A stretch of 64,000 nucleotides of DNA from Rhizobium sp. JAB6 (lineage in GTDB: Bacteria; Pseudomonadota; Alphaproteobacteria; Rhizobiales; Rhizobiaceae), in NCBI RefSeq assembly GCF_003024605.1, contig NZ_PYJQ01000004.1, forward strand, positions 124,001 to 188,000, in the 5' to 3' direction. The notes beneath the pieces are model-generated. The model saw nothing but the letters and a program-made list of their open reading frames with translations. It did no database searches and was not told the DNA's origin. Made by a program: the position numbers and the translations under genes. Shown one piece after another: positions 8,572 through 18,507 of this stretch (position 1 is its first letter; each line of letters opens with the position of its first letter).

Positions 8572-9768
8572 ATGTCCGATGATATCCGCAGCAAGATCGG
8601 CCTGAGGCCCGTCATCAACGTATCAGGTACCATGACGAGCCTCGGCGCATCGATCGTCGTGCCCGAGGCGATTGCGGCAATGGCGGCGATCCTCCCGCAA
8701 TTTGTTGAAATCAACGACCTCCAGCGCAAGGCCAGCGCCGTCATCGCGCGGTTGACGGGCGGCGAGGCGGGTTTCGTGACGGCATCCTGCTCCTCCGGCA
8801 TCAGCCTCGCGGTTGCCGGCGCCATTACCGGCAACAACCTCCTTGCTATAGAGAGACTGCCTGATACCGTACCGGACAAGAACGAAATCATCGTGCAGAT
8901 GGGCCATGTCGTGAGTTATGGCGCTCCCGTGGATCAGGCGATCCGCCTTGCCGGCGGCAAGGTCATCCTGATCGGCCAGGCGACCTCGACACATCGCTTC
9001 CATATGGAAAACGCCATAACCGAGAAGACGGCGGCAGCCGTCTATGTCGTCTCCCATCATGTCGTCGATTACGGCCTGCTTCATCTTTCCGAATTCGTCG
9101 AGATCGCTCATGCCAAGGGCGTGCCCGTTATCGTCGATGCGGCTTCCGAATATGACCTCAGGCTCTTTCTGGCGCAGGGCGCCGACATTGCCCTTTATTC
9201 CGGCCATAAGTTCCTCGGCGGCCCGACATCCGGCATCGTCGCGGGCAGGAAGGAACTGGTGCGCAACGCCTTCCTGCAGAACATGGGCATCGGCCGCGGC
9301 ATGAAGGTCGGCAAGGAAAGCATCTATGGCGTCATGGCTGCGCTGGAGGCCTGGGAAAAGCGCGACCATGCCGGCATCCGAGAACGCGAGACCGGCTATC
9401 TGAATCTCTGGAAACGAACTCTCGACGGCCGCCCCGGCGTCACCGCACTGATCGAGCCCGATCCCACCAACAATCCGCTCGACCGCATGCGGGTCATTAT
9501 CTCTGCGCCCGACGCGCATATCAGCGCCTGGGATCTCGCCGCAGCGCTTGCCCGCGGCAACCCGCCCGTCATCGTCCGAGACCACGAAGTGGAGCATCAT
9601 TATTTCTATCTCGACCCGTGCAACCTGCATCCGGGTCAGGAGGCGATCGTGGCGGCGCGGCTTGCCGAAGAACTCGACAAGGCGCGCGCCTCCAACGAGA
9701 TCATCATGACACCGATCGAAAACCGCAGCCGGCATCGCTTCGACGGCATGCTGAACTGGCCGGACTGA
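8572..9768 (+). CDS. PLP-dependent SelA-like / aminotransferase class V-fold enzyme
   Basis: This is a fold-type I PLP enzyme of 398 aa. The ATG at 8572 has SD GGAGGG. The putative PLP lysine is Lys213 in [10 protein letters not shown], preceded by the Asp-containing VIVDAAS motif. It resembles the SelA-like group that includes D-glucosaminate-6-phosphate ammonia-lyase (DgaE) and other uncharacterised lyases, and it is not likely to be a selenium transferase. Its neighbours are an N-acyl hydrolase homologue and a RidA protein. This suggests an ammonia-lyase or dehydratase acting on the amino acid released by the hydrolase, but the substrate is inferred only from context. Confidence 0.85.
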   Translation: MSDDIRSKIGLRPVINVSGTMTSLGASIVVPEAIAAMAAILPQFVEINDLQRKASAVIARLTGGEAGFVTASCSSGISLAVAGAITGNNLLAIERLPDTVPDKNEIIVQMGHVVSYGAPVDQAIRLAGGKVILIGQATSTHRFHMENAITEKTAAAVYVVSHHVVDYGLLHLSEFVEIAHAKGVPVIVDAASEYDLRLFLAQGADIALYSGHKFLGGPTSGIVAGRKELVRNAFLQNMGIGRGMKVGKESIYGVMAALEAWEKRDHAGIRERETGYLNLWKRTLDGRPGVTALIEPDPTNNPLDRMRVIISAPDAHISAWDLAAALARGNPPVIVRDHEVEHHYFYLDPCNLHPGQEAIVAARLAEELDKARASNEIIMTPIENRSRHRFDGMLNWPD

Positions 9769-9800
9769 GCCGCGGCAGGGATCGCAACGAGGGAACGAGC

Positions 9801-11636
9801 ATGAATATGTCGCAGCCAAAGGCCGCCGCAGGGGCCGCCGAAACCATCCTCTCCGTCGAGAACCTCACCACCTCATTTCTGGTGGATGGAACATGGAAGC
9901 CCGTCGTGCGCAATGTTTCCTTTTCGGTCGCGCCGGGCGAGACGGTGGCGATCGTGGGCGAGAGCGGCTCGGGCAAGAGCGTGACTTCGCTCTCGGTCAT
10001 GCGGTTGCTACAGAGCGATTCAAGCCGCATCGAGGGCAGAATCATGCTGGGGCCCCGAAACCTGCTTTCGCTTCCTGAGCATGAGATGCGCAAGGTGCGC
10101 GGCAACGAGGTGTCGATGATCTTCCAGGAGCCGATGACGTCACTCAATCCGCTCTTCACCATCGGCGACCAGATTTCCGAGGCCTTGCTCTGCCACAGGG
10201 ACATGTCGGCGGCGGATGCCAAGGCCGAGACGATCCGGCTTTTGGAGAAAGTCCGCATTCCCTCGGCCGCCTCACGCTTCGACGAATATCCGCACCGCTT
10301 TTCTGGCGGCATGCGCCAGCGCGTCATGATCGCCATGGCGCTTGCCTCAAAGCCAAAACTGCTGATCGCCGACGAGCCGACGACAGCGCTCGATGTCACG
10401 ATCCAGGGCCAGATCCTCGATCTCATCAAGATGCTGCAGGAGGAGGAAGGAACCTCCGTCCTGTTCATCACGCATGACATGGGGGTGGTCGCGGAGATCG
10501 CCGATCGCACCGTCGTCATGTATCGCGGCGAGCAGGTGGAGACGGGTGCTACGGCCGACATCTTTCATCGGGGCCAGCATCCCTATACCCGCGCACTTTT
10601 GTCAGCTGTGCCGGTGCTCGGTTCGATGCAGGCCTATGACCGGCCGCTGCGCTTTCCCGTCGTCAATACGGCAACGGGAGAATCCGACACGCCGGTCGAG
10701 GTGCCGGATACGGTGGCAAAGGAAAAGCCGGTTCTGCAGGTGAAGAACCTCACCAAGCGCTTCGACATCCATTCCGGCCTTTTCGGAAAGCTCAGAGGCC
10801 GCGTGCATGCGGTCGAAAATGTCTCGTTCGATCTCTTTGCCGGCGAAACATTGTCGCTTGTCGGCGAATCCGGCTGCGGCAAATCGACGACGGGGCGCGC
10901 CATCATGCGGCTGATCGAGCCACAATCCGGCTCCGTCATCGTCGACGGTCGCGACGTGCTCTCGCTCGGCAAGTGCGACATGCGCGCGATGCGCAAATCC
11001 GTGCAGATGATCTTCCAGGACCCCTTCGCTTCGCTCAACCCGCGCATGACCGTCGGCCAGGCGATCGCCGAACCCTATCTCGAACACAGGACGGGAACAG
11101 CCAAGGAGGCAAGAGAGATCGTCGCCGACATGCTCCGCAAGGTCGGGCTGACGCCCGATATGGCCGGCCGCTACCCCCACGAATTCTCCGGCGGTCAGCG
11201 CCAGCGCATTTGCATCGCCCGCGCCCTGGCACTGCAGCCGAAGGTGATCGTCGCCGACGAAAGCGTGTCCGCGCTCGACGTGTCGATCAAGGCCCAGGTC
11301 ATCAACCTGATGCTCGACCTGCAGCAGAGCCTCAACCTTTCCTTTCTGTTCATCTCCCACGACATGGCCGTCGTCGAGCGCGTCAGTCACCGCGTTGCGG
11401 TCATGTATCTCGGCGAAATCGTCGAAATCGGCCCGCGTGCCGACGTCTTCGGCAATCCTCAGCACGATTACACGAAGAAGCTGATGGCCGCCGTTCCGGT
11501 GCCAGATCCCGACCGGCGGCGCGAAAAGCGCGCAGGTGCCAGCGACGAGCTGAAAAGCCCAATCCGGCCGATCGATTACCTGGCCCAGCCGCGCGAGTAT
11601 CGAACCGTCTCACCCGGCCATCTGGTTGCCGTCTGA
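9801..11636 (+). CDS. Fused double ABC ATPase of the peptide-type importer (DppD-DppF fusion)
   Basis: This 611-aa protein holds both nucleotide-binding domains of the importer. Domain 1 (about residues 15-290) has Walker A GESGSGKS, signature FSGGMRQR and Walker B LLIADEPT. Domain 2 (about 310-570) has GESGCGKS, FSGGQRQR and VIVADESVSALD. Each half ends with the oligopeptide-transporter C-terminal extension. In Walker B of domain 2 the usual DEPVSALD reads DESVSALD; the catalytic Glu is kept. The start is the ATG at 9801, after GAGGGAACG. The gene is separated from the permeases by the hydrolase, ridA, iclR and PLP genes, but no other ATPase for them is seen here. Confidence 0.94.
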   Translation: MNMSQPKAAAGAAETILSVENLTTSFLVDGTWKPVVRNVSFSVAPGETVAIVGESGSGKSVTSLSVMRLLQSDSSRIEGRIMLGPRNLLSLPEHEMRKVRGNEVSMIFQEPMTSLNPLFTIGDQISEALLCHRDMSAADAKAETIRLLEKVRIPSAASRFDEYPHRFSGGMRQRVMIAMALASKPKLLIADEPTTALDVTIQGQILDLIKMLQEEEGTSVLFITHDMGVVAEIADRTVVMYRGEQVETGATADIFHRGQHPYTRALLSAVPVLGSMQAYDRPLRFPVVNTATGESDTPVEVPDTVAKEKPVLQVKNLTKRFDIHSGLFGKLRGRVHAVENVSFDLFAGETLSLVGESGCGKSTTGRAIMRLIEPQSGSVIVDGRDVLSLGKCDMRAMRKSVQMIFQDPFASLNPRMTVGQAIAEPYLEHRTGTAKEAREIVADMLRKVGLTPDMAGRYPHEFSGGQRQRICIARALALQPKVIVADESVSALDVSIKAQVINLMLDLQQSLNLSFLFISHDMAVVERVSHRVAVMYLGEIVEIGPRADVFGNPQHDYTKKLMAAVPVPDPDRRREKRAGASDELKSPIRPIDYLAQPREYRTVSPGHLVAV

Positions 11637-11754
11637 CACTTCGATTCAGATGGGCTGAACGCCCTTCATCATCCGCAACTGCAGCAGGCACCGGCATTGC
11701 AGAAGCTTGCTTTCTCCCTCAACAAGAGGACGCTCTTGCAAAAGCGCGCGGCAT

Positions 11755-11772
11755 TGATTAATCGTTTAATCA
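11755..11772. promoter_or_regulatory. LacI-type operator upstream of the lacI-family gene
   Basis: TGATTAATCGTTTAATCA is an 18-bp palindrome with the central CG typical of LacI-family operators, and only one symmetric pair mismatches. It ends 23 bases before the regulator start, which suggests autoregulation and control of the overlapping adenine deaminase gene. Confidence 0.6.
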
Positions 11773-11795
11773 CGGAAATCGGAACGCATTCTTGG

Positions 11796-12794
11796 ATGAG
11801 CCAGACACGCCTCTCTTCGATTCGGGAAATTGCCCTCAAACTGGGTGTCTCCACGGCAACGGTCTCGAACGCCCTGCGCGGTACGGGACGGGTGTCCTCC
11901 ACCCTTGCTGCCCAAATCCGGCTGGAAGCAGACAGGCGCGGCTATGTGCCGGACCATACGGCGCGTGCCCTGCGCACCGGCAAGAGCAATACGATAGGCC
12001 TGCTGGTCCCGAATATCGGGCAGCCCTTGTTTCCCGCCTTTGCCCAGGCGATCGAACGCGCCGCCAAGCGACGCGGCCTCGCTGTTCTGATCGGCGATAG
12101 TCAGGGCGATCCGCATCAGCAGGATTTCGAAATCAGGACCATGATCGCCCGCGGCGTCGATGCGCTGATCGTGATACCGACGCGCGGCACGACGATTGAG
12201 CCCACGGATGTGCCCGTACCTGTCGCCGTGATCGACAGCGCCGCCACAACAGGCAATGTGGCAGCCAGCGATCATCGCGAGGGTGGGCGCCTCATCGCCC
12301 GGCACCTGCTGGAGCTTGGTCACGACCGGATTCTTATCCTCGCCGGCCCGGAGAATTCGCTGGTGGCGCGCGAGCGCGTCGGCGGAATGTGCGAGATCTT
12401 CCGCCAGGCCGGGGCCGAACCGGCATTGCGATATAGCGACGCAACCTTCGAAGCCGGCAGCGCCCTCGGCCACGAGTTCGATCTAAGCCATTTTACAGCC
12501 TGCGCCGCCGCCTATGATGCTCTCGCCATCGGTTTTGCCATTGCGGCTGGAGACAGAGGCTACCGCATTCCGGACGACATATCGCTCACAGGCTTCGATG
12601 ATCTGATGTGGGCTCAAATCGTCTCTCCGCCGCTCACGACCGTCCGGCAGGATCTTGAAGCCGTGGCAAACCACGCCCTCGCCTTCGTTGCCGGAGAGAC
12701 CGAGGCCAGCGGAATATTTCCGACGGAACTTGTCGTGCGGCAATCCACCGCCGGCCCGTCCGCCTTTGCCAAAGGAGGCAGACATGCCGAATGA
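11796..12794 (+). CDS. LacI-family transcriptional regulator (purine salvage locus)
   Basis: This is a DNA-binding regulator of 332 aa. The ATG at 11796 gives the usual short leader before the helix-turn-helix (SIREIALKLGVSTATVSNALRG, about residues 7-28). The hinge and periplasmic-binding-protein-like effector domain (NTIGLLVPNIGQPLFPAF onwards) follow. The upstream ATG at 11697 would add 33 unconserved residues across the operator. The 3' end overlaps the adenine deaminase start by 11 bases, so the two are co-translated. It probably senses a purine or related metabolite, by context only. Confidence 0.92.
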   Translation: MSQTRLSSIREIALKLGVSTATVSNALRGTGRVSSTLAAQIRLEADRRGYVPDHTARALRTGKSNTIGLLVPNIGQPLFPAFAQAIERAAKRRGLAVLIGDSQGDPHQQDFEIRTMIARGVDALIVIPTRGTTIEPTDVPVPVAVIDSAATTGNVAASDHREGGRLIARHLLELGHDRILILAGPENSLVARERVGGMCEIFRQAGAEPALRYSDATFEAGSALGHEFDLSHFTACAAAYDALAIGFAIAAGDRGYRIPDDISLTGFDDLMWAQIVSPPLTTVRQDLEAVANHALAFVAGETEASGIFPTELVVRQSTAGPSAFAKGGRHAE

Positions 12795-14562
12795 ACCCCA
12801 GGATATTCATTCGTCCGAGCTGCGCGATCGCGCCGTGCGAGCGGCGCTAGGGCTTGAACCCTTCGATGTGCTGATTAGCGGTGGAACGCTGGTCGATGTC
12901 GCAACCTCGGAAACAAGGCCGGCCGATATCGGCCTTGTCGGCCCCTTGATCGCAAGCGTTCATCCCTCCGGCACTAGGAAGGACGCAAGCCAGATCGTCG
13001 ATGCCTCAGGACGATTCATCACGCCCGGATTCATCGACACGCATATGCATGTCGAAAGCTCGATGGTAACGCCGAGACGATACGCGGAAACAGTCGTTCC
13101 CCAAGGGACGACGACGGTCTGCTGGGACCCGCATGAAATCGGCAACGTCGCCGGCCTCGACGGTATTCGATGGGCGCTTGAAGAGACACGCCAATTGCCG
13201 CTGCGCTTCCTGACCCTGGCGCCATCCTGCGTGCCTTCGGCGCCCGGCCTGGAAGTTGCCGGTGCGGAATTCCGCTCCGGCGAAATGGCAACCATGCTGA
13301 GCTGGCCGGAGATCTCCGGCGTTGCCGAAGTGATGAACATGCGCGGTGTTCTTGAGCGCAGCGAACCGATGCGCGGCGTCGTCGAAGCCGGACTTGCGAG
13401 CGGCAAGCGCGTCTGCGGCCATGCCCGCGGGCTCGAAGGCGCGGAGTTGCAGGCCTTTGTTGCCGCAGGCATCCAATCCGATCACGAACTCACCTCGGGC
13501 GAGGACTTGCTGGCGAAATTGCGGGCGGGCCTGACGATCGAGTTGCGCGGTTCCCACGACTATGTCCTGCCCGGCGTTGTCGAAGTGCTGAAAAAGCTAC
13601 CGCATCTGCCACAAACATTGACGATCTGCACCGATGACGTCTTCCCCGACGAGCTCGTGAATGATGGAGCGATGTCATCCGTTCTGAGACGTCTCATCGG
13701 CTATGGAATGAAGCCGGTCGATGCCATCCGCGCCGCCACGCTCAACGCCGCCATGTGGTTGAACCGTTATGATCTGGGGTTGGTCGCGCCCGGCCGCCGC
13801 GCCGATATCGTCATTCTCTCCGATCTGGAAAGGATCGTGGTCGACCGCGTCTATGCATCTGGGCGTGAAGTTGCCAGAGATGGCAATCTTATTGGAAGCG
13901 GCAAGAGCGTGTCCTCGGATGCCTATCGCGACACCGTAAAGCTCGGCAGGCTTTCTGCTGCCGATTTCGCGATCGAGCTGCCTGGTATGAGTGAGGCTCG
14001 CGTCAACACCATCGTGACCCCGCGGTTCACAAAATGGGGACAGGCAGTCGTCAAAGTCGAAGATGGCAAACTCGTCCTTCCCGACAACATGCTCCTGATG
14101 GCCGTCATCCACCGCCATGGAAGGAAGGAACCGATCCCCGTCATCGGCATCCTGGAGGACTGGGGCCATTGGCGCGGCGCGCTTGCGACGACGATATCGC
14201 ATGACAGCCATAACCTCACCGTCTTCGGCCGCAATCCCGCGGATATGGCTGCGGCGGCCAACGCCGTTATCGAGGCCGGCGGCGGCATGGCAACGGCCGC
14301 CGACGGCAGGGTTACAGCACTGCTCGCCCTGCCCGTCTGCGGCCTGCTGTCGGATGCACCCGCGAAGAACGTGGCCGACGACTTCGCCAGACTGCGCGCG
14401 GCAGCCGATGCGATTGCCGACTGGATGCCGCCCATTCGCACCTTCAAGGCAGTCGTCGGGGCAAGCCTTGCCTGCAACCCCGGCCCGCACGTCACCGATC
14501 TCGGGCTAACCGACGGAACCACCCAGGACATCAGACCGCTTCTGGCTGCCAGCCAAAATTGA
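12784..14562 (+). CDS. ade: Adenine deaminase
   Basis: This enzyme deaminates adenine to hypoxanthine and ammonia, 592 aa, the usual length for the bacterial AdeC-type enzyme. A strong SD (AAAGGAGG) precedes the ATG at 12784. The amidohydrolase domain has the metal ligands His87 and His89 in THMHVESSM, followed by the family motif WDPHEIGNVAGLDG near residue 115-126, later HARGLEG and TDDVFPDELV. The C-terminal adenine deaminase domain (about residues 420-590) includes the terminal NPGPHVTDLGLTDG motif. It overlaps the lacI-family gene and is followed by a purine permease, forming a salvage operon. Confidence 0.95.
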   Translation: MPNEPQDIHSSELRDRAVRAALGLEPFDVLISGGTLVDVATSETRPADIGLVGPLIASVHPSGTRKDASQIVDASGRFITPGFIDTHMHVESSMVTPRRYAETVVPQGTTTVCWDPHEIGNVAGLDGIRWALEETRQLPLRFLTLAPSCVPSAPGLEVAGAEFRSGEMATMLSWPEISGVAEVMNMRGVLERSEPMRGVVEAGLASGKRVCGHARGLEGAELQAFVAAGIQSDHELTSGEDLLAKLRAGLTIELRGSHDYVLPGVVEVLKKLPHLPQTLTICTDDVFPDELVNDGAMSSVLRRLIGYGMKPVDAIRAATLNAAMWLNRYDLGLVAPGRRADIVILSDLERIVVDRVYASGREVARDGNLIGSGKSVSSDAYRDTVKLGRLSAADFAIELPGMSEARVNTIVTPRFTKWGQAVVKVEDGKLVLPDNMLLMAVIHRHGRKEPIPVIGILEDWGHWRGALATTISHDSHNLTVFGRNPADMAAAANAVIEAGGGMATAADGRVTALLALPVCGLLSDAPAKNVADDFARLRAAADAIADWMPPIRTFKAVVGASLACNPGPHVTDLGLTDGTTQDIRPLLAASQN

Positions 14563-14608
14563 GGTCACCCGCCGCACGGCAGCGTTTGCCGACTTAGGAG
14601 ATATCACA

Positions 14609-15961
14609 ATGACCTCAGATACGAATGTCGGGCAGCCGGGCGACACATACGAACCGCGCTGGAAGACTTACTTTCGCATGGGCGAGCGTAAGGCCAATGC
14701 GAAGACGGAAATCATCGCCGGCATGACGTCCTTCCTGGCGTCGGCCTATCTTCTCGTCGTGATTCCGTCCCTGCTTTCCGCCGGAGGTATCGACCGCGCC
14801 GCCGCAACGACGGCAACCATTCTCGTCATTATCGGCGCAACCCTATTCATGGCGCTCTATGCCAATATGCCTTTCGTGGTGGGGCCGGGCATCGGCGGCT
14901 CGGTTCTGGTAGGCCCGACGATGGCGGCCGTGGAGCACATTCCCTGGCAGACCGGCCTTGCCATCTCCTTCTGGTCGAGCGTCATCTTTGTTTTGCTGAC
15001 TGTCCTCGGTGTACGCCAGGTTATTGCTCGCATGGTTCCGGCCCAGATCAAGCTTGGCCTGGGGGCGGCGATCGGATTGTTCATCGCGCTGCTCGGCTTC
15101 AAGAATGCCGGACTTGTCGACGTAAACGTCAAGAGCCATGCTCTCATGCTCGGCTCGTTCAACTCCGGACAGGCGATCATTGCCGTCTTCGGCATCTTCC
15201 TCGCGGTCTTTCTGCGCGGGCGCAAAGTGCCGGGGCCGATCCTCTGGGCCATCCTAGGCAGCACGCTGCTCGGCATTCCGCTCGGCGTCACCAAGGTGCC
15301 TGAGACATTCTTCGGAGCGCCGCATGGTATCTCCGAGATCGGCCTCCAGCTCGATTTCCTCGGCGCGCTGAAGATAGACTATTTCCCCTATCTCTTTGCC
15401 TTCTTCGCATCCGAGTTCTTCTCGACCCTGGGCACGACGCTCGCCGTCGGCGCCAAGGCCGGTCTGGTCGACGAGGAAGGCAACATGGCGGATCTAGGCA
15501 AACCGTTCCTCGTCGATTCGATTGCCGCCACCATCAGTCCCCTGCTCGGCATTCCCTCCGCCACGGCGCTCGTCGAAAGTGCCACCGGCGCGGAAGCCGG
15601 CGGACGTACTGGTTTCGCCTCGCTCGCAACCGCAGCCCTTTTTGCCCTTACTCTGCTCTTTACCCCGATCGCGCTGATGATCCCGGCCGCTGCCACCGCA
15701 CCCGCTCTGATCCTCGTCGGCATGTCGATGTTCAGCGCATTGAAACGCGTCGACCTGGAGAATTTCTCCGACGGTCTTTCCGCGCTGATGATGGTCCTTC
15801 TGACCTTGGTCTCCAACAGCTTTGGAACCGGTATCGCCGGCGGACTGCTGTTCTACGTCATCGTCAAGGTCCTGTCGGGGGAAGCACGGCAGGTCTCCAT
15901 CGGCATGTACCTTCTTGCCATCCCGCTTGCCTATTATTTCTGGACCGTGGCCGCTCACTGA
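14609..15961 (+). CDS. NCS2-family (AzgA/GhxP-like) purine permease
   Basis: This is an inner-membrane purine/H+ symporter of 450 aa with about 12 to 14 hydrophobic segments. Family features are the NAKTEIIAGMTSFLASAYLL N-terminus, the MPFVVGPGIGG-type substrate-site segment in the third helix, and SATALVESATGAEAGGRTG near residue 325. These place it in the AzgA-like hypoxanthine/adenine/guanine group of NCS2. SD AGGAGATATCAC precedes the ATG. It lies 46 bases after adenine deaminase, so it probably imports the adenine that the deaminase consumes. Confidence 0.93.
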   Translation: MTSDTNVGQPGDTYEPRWKTYFRMGERKANAKTEIIAGMTSFLASAYLLVVIPSLLSAGGIDRAAATTATILVIIGATLFMALYANMPFVVGPGIGGSVLVGPTMAAVEHIPWQTGLAISFWSSVIFVLLTVLGVRQVIARMVPAQIKLGLGAAIGLFIALLGFKNAGLVDVNVKSHALMLGSFNSGQAIIAVFGIFLAVFLRGRKVPGPILWAILGSTLLGIPLGVTKVPETFFGAPHGISEIGLQLDFLGALKIDYFPYLFAFFASEFFSTLGTTLAVGAKAGLVDEEGNMADLGKPFLVDSIAATISPLLGIPSATALVESATGAEAGGRTGFASLATAALFALTLLFTPIALMIPAAATAPALILVGMSMFSALKRVDLENFSDGLSALMMVLLTLVSNSFGTGIAGGLLFYVIVKVLSGEARQVSIGMYLLAIPLAYYFWTVAAH

Positions 15962-15968
15962 GCGGCCA
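15948..15968. terminator. Inverted repeat spanning the stop codon of the purine permease gene
   Basis: TGGCCGCTCA-C-TGAGCGGCCA is a perfect 10-bp inverted repeat that includes the stop codon. It is followed by AAAAATCC rather than a T-tract, so it is a possible 3' hairpin rather than a classic intrinsic terminator. Confidence 0.45.
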
Positions 15969-16127
15969 AAAATCCATAGATTCAGCATTACTCATCCAGC
16001 ATGAAACCGCGGACCGGCGATCCGATTGGCGATGCCCATCGGCCGTGTTTCGGACGTCCTCTATTCTGTCACATCCATGTCATGAAATGCGTCGACACCT
16101 CATGCCAAATCAGGAGCGGGTATCGAT

Positions 16128-18485
16128 ATGGATTATTTCAGACGTTTCAACTTTCTGTTCGCAACGCCAACCTTCGACAATGAGGATCTGGAAGGCGCCC
16201 GCTACAATCAGATCGTCGAGGAGATCGAACGCTCCGGTTTCGAGGTGGTGCGGGCGCGCAATCTCGAAGACGCCGAGATCGCCGTGCAGACCGATGCCGC
16301 GATCGGCTGCATGCTGGTCGATTGGGGCAAGAAGGGGCTCGAAGGCAAAACTGCTGCTCTCATCAACCTCATGCGCCGGCGCGGCCTCGAATTCCCCATC
16401 ATCCTGCTCATCCGCCGCAAGCGCTTCGAGGATGTGCCCGTCGAAGTCCTCGATTTCATCGACGGCTACGTCTTCCTGTCGGAAGAAACGCCTGCCTTCA
16501 TCGCCAAAAGCCTCATCAGCCGCCTCAAGCAATATGCCGAGACGCTGAAGACGCCGTTCTTTGGCGCGCTGGTCGATTATGCCGAGGAGGGCAATCATCT
16601 CTGGACCTGCCCGGGGCACAATGGCGGCATATTCTATAGCCGCAGCCCCATCGGCCGGGTCTTCATGGAGCATCTGGGCGAAGCGGTCTTCCGCGACGAT
16701 CTCGACAATTCCGTGCTCGATCTGGGCGACCTCTTGACCCATGAGGGGCCCGCGCTTGCCGCGCAGAAGGAAGCCGCCAAGATCTTTGGGGCCGAAAAGA
16801 CCTATTTCGTTCTGAACGGCACCTCCACGTCAAACAAGGTCGCGCTTTCGGCGCTCGTCACCGATGGTGATCTGGTGCTGTTCGACCGCAATAACCACAA
16901 GGCCGCCCATCACGGCGCCCTGATGATCTCGGGCGGCATTCCGATCTATCTGCCGACCAGACGCAATCTCTATGGCCTGATCGGTCCCATGGATTTCACT
17001 GAAATGGACGAGGACGCGCTGCGCGAGCGTATCCGCACCCATCCGCTGGTGAAGGATCCGGAGGCTTACAAGAAACCTCGGCCGTTCCGCGTCGCGGTCG
17101 TCGAGCAATGCACCTATGACGGCACCATCCACAATGCCGAGATGATCCTCAAGCGCATCGGCCCTCTCTGCGACTACATCCTCTTCGACGAGGCGTGGGC
17201 GGGCTTCATGAAATTTCACCCGCTGTATGCCGGGCGCTTTGCCATGGGTCTTTCGGACCTCGGCCCTGATGCGCCGGGCATCCTCGCCACCCAATCCACC
17301 CACAAGCAGCTGGCGAGCTTCTCGCAGGCCTCGCAGATTCACATGAAGGACCGGCACATTACCGGCCAGAAGCGCCGCGTGGAGCACCGTCGCTTCAACG
17401 AAAGCTTCATGCAGCACGCCTCGACCTCGCCCTTCTACCCGCTCTTCGCCTCGCTCGACGTCGGCGCGCAGATGATGAAGGGACGCTCTGGCGAAGTGCT
17501 CTGGGACGATACGATCCGCCTCGGCATCGAGCTGCGCAAGAAGATCCGCGCCGTGCGCCGCGAATTCGAGGAGAAGGAACATCGCGCGGAGCGCCGCTGG
17601 TTCTTCGAGCCCTTCGTGCCGGATCGGGTGGCGATCCCGGATGTGGCGAGCCCCGGCGCTGTGCACGACGTGCCATGGGAAAGCGTCGCCACCGACCAGC
17701 TCGCCACCAATCCCGCCTTCTGGCATCTGACGCCCGATGCGGCATGGCATGGCTTTTCCGGCATGGAGCCGGGTTTCGCCATGACGGACCCCAACAAGCT
17801 TACCTTGCTCACGCCGGGCTTCGATCGCCGGACGGGGAAATATACCGAACACGGCATACCGGCGCCCGTCGTCGCGCAATACCTGCGCGAAAACCGTATC
17901 GTTGCGGAAAAGAACGACCTCAATTCGCTGCTTTTCCTCCTCACTCCGGGTGTCGAAGCCAGCAAGGCCGGCACGCTGATCAGCGGTCTCGTCGCCTTCA
18001 AGAAGCTTCATGACGATAATGCGCTGGTAGAAGAAGCAATTCCGGAATTCTATCGCCGCCGTCCGAGCCGCTATGCCGGCGTGCGCCTGCGCGATCTCTG
18101 CGCTGAGATGCACAATTTCTTCCGCCAGGCCGATGTCAGCGCCCTGCAGACGAAACAGTTTTCCGCCGAACACTTGCCGCCGATCGCCATGTCGCCGCAC
18201 GATGCTGCGCGCTGCCTGGTGCGCAACGATGTCGACTATCTGCCGATAGACGCCATTGCCGGCCGCATCGCAACCACACCCTTCGTCGTCTATCCGCCGG
18301 GGATCGCAACCATCGTGCCGGGCGAGCGCCTGACGGAAAGAGCAAAACCGATGATCGACTATCTCAAGATGTTCGAAACCTGTTTCAACACCTTCCCCGG
18401 CTTCGAGGTGGAAATCCAGGGGCTCTATCGCGAAGTCGATGCATCCGGAAAGATCCGGCTCTATACCTACGTCGTCGCGGAATAG
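16128..18485 (+). CDS. Orn/Lys/Arg-type PLP decarboxylase
   Basis: This is a large PLP-dependent basic amino-acid decarboxylase of 785 aa. The N-terminal wing/receiver-like domain (residues 1-130) has the same position as in biodegradative Lys/Orn/Arg decarboxylases. The PLP domain follows, with the substrate/cofactor motif CPGHNGG near residue 163 and the Schiff-base Lys393 in STHKQLASFS. The C-terminal domain ends with VEIQGLYRE. The substrate (ornithine, lysine or arginine) is not decided by these motifs. SD CAGGAGCGGG precedes the ATG. The next gene, a GNAT acetyltransferase, is close enough (22 bases) to be co-transcribed and might acetylate the amine product. Confidence 0.93.
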   Translation: MDYFRRFNFLFATPTFDNEDLEGARYNQIVEEIERSGFEVVRARNLEDAEIAVQTDAAIGCMLVDWGKKGLEGKTAALINLMRRRGLEFPIILLIRRKRFEDVPVEVLDFIDGYVFLSEETPAFIAKSLISRLKQYAETLKTPFFGALVDYAEEGNHLWTCPGHNGGIFYSRSPIGRVFMEHLGEAVFRDDLDNSVLDLGDLLTHEGPALAAQKEAAKIFGAEKTYFVLNGTSTSNKVALSALVTDGDLVLFDRNNHKAAHHGALMISGGIPIYLPTRRNLYGLIGPMDFTEMDEDALRERIRTHPLVKDPEAYKKPRPFRVAVVEQCTYDGTIHNAEMILKRIGPLCDYILFDEAWAGFMKFHPLYAGRFAMGLSDLGPDAPGILATQSTHKQLASFSQASQIHMKDRHITGQKRRVEHRRFNESFMQHASTSPFYPLFASLDVGAQMMKGRSGEVLWDDTIRLGIELRKKIRAVRREFEEKEHRAERRWFFEPFVPDRVAIPDVASPGAVHDVPWESVATDQLATNPAFWHLTPDAAWHGFSGMEPGFAMTDPNKLTLLTPGFDRRTGKYTEHGIPAPVVAQYLRENRIVAEKNDLNSLLFLLTPGVEASKAGTLISGLVAFKKLHDDNALVEEAIPEFYRRRPSRYAGVRLRDLCAEMHNFFRQADVSALQTKQFSAEHLPPIAMSPHDAARCLVRNDVDYLPIDAIAGRIATTPFVVYPPGIATIVPGERLTERAKPMIDYLKMFETCFNTFPGFEVEIQGLYREVDASGKIRLYTYVVAE

Positions 18486-18507
18486 GCTTGGAAATTCAGG
18501 TTCGGAC

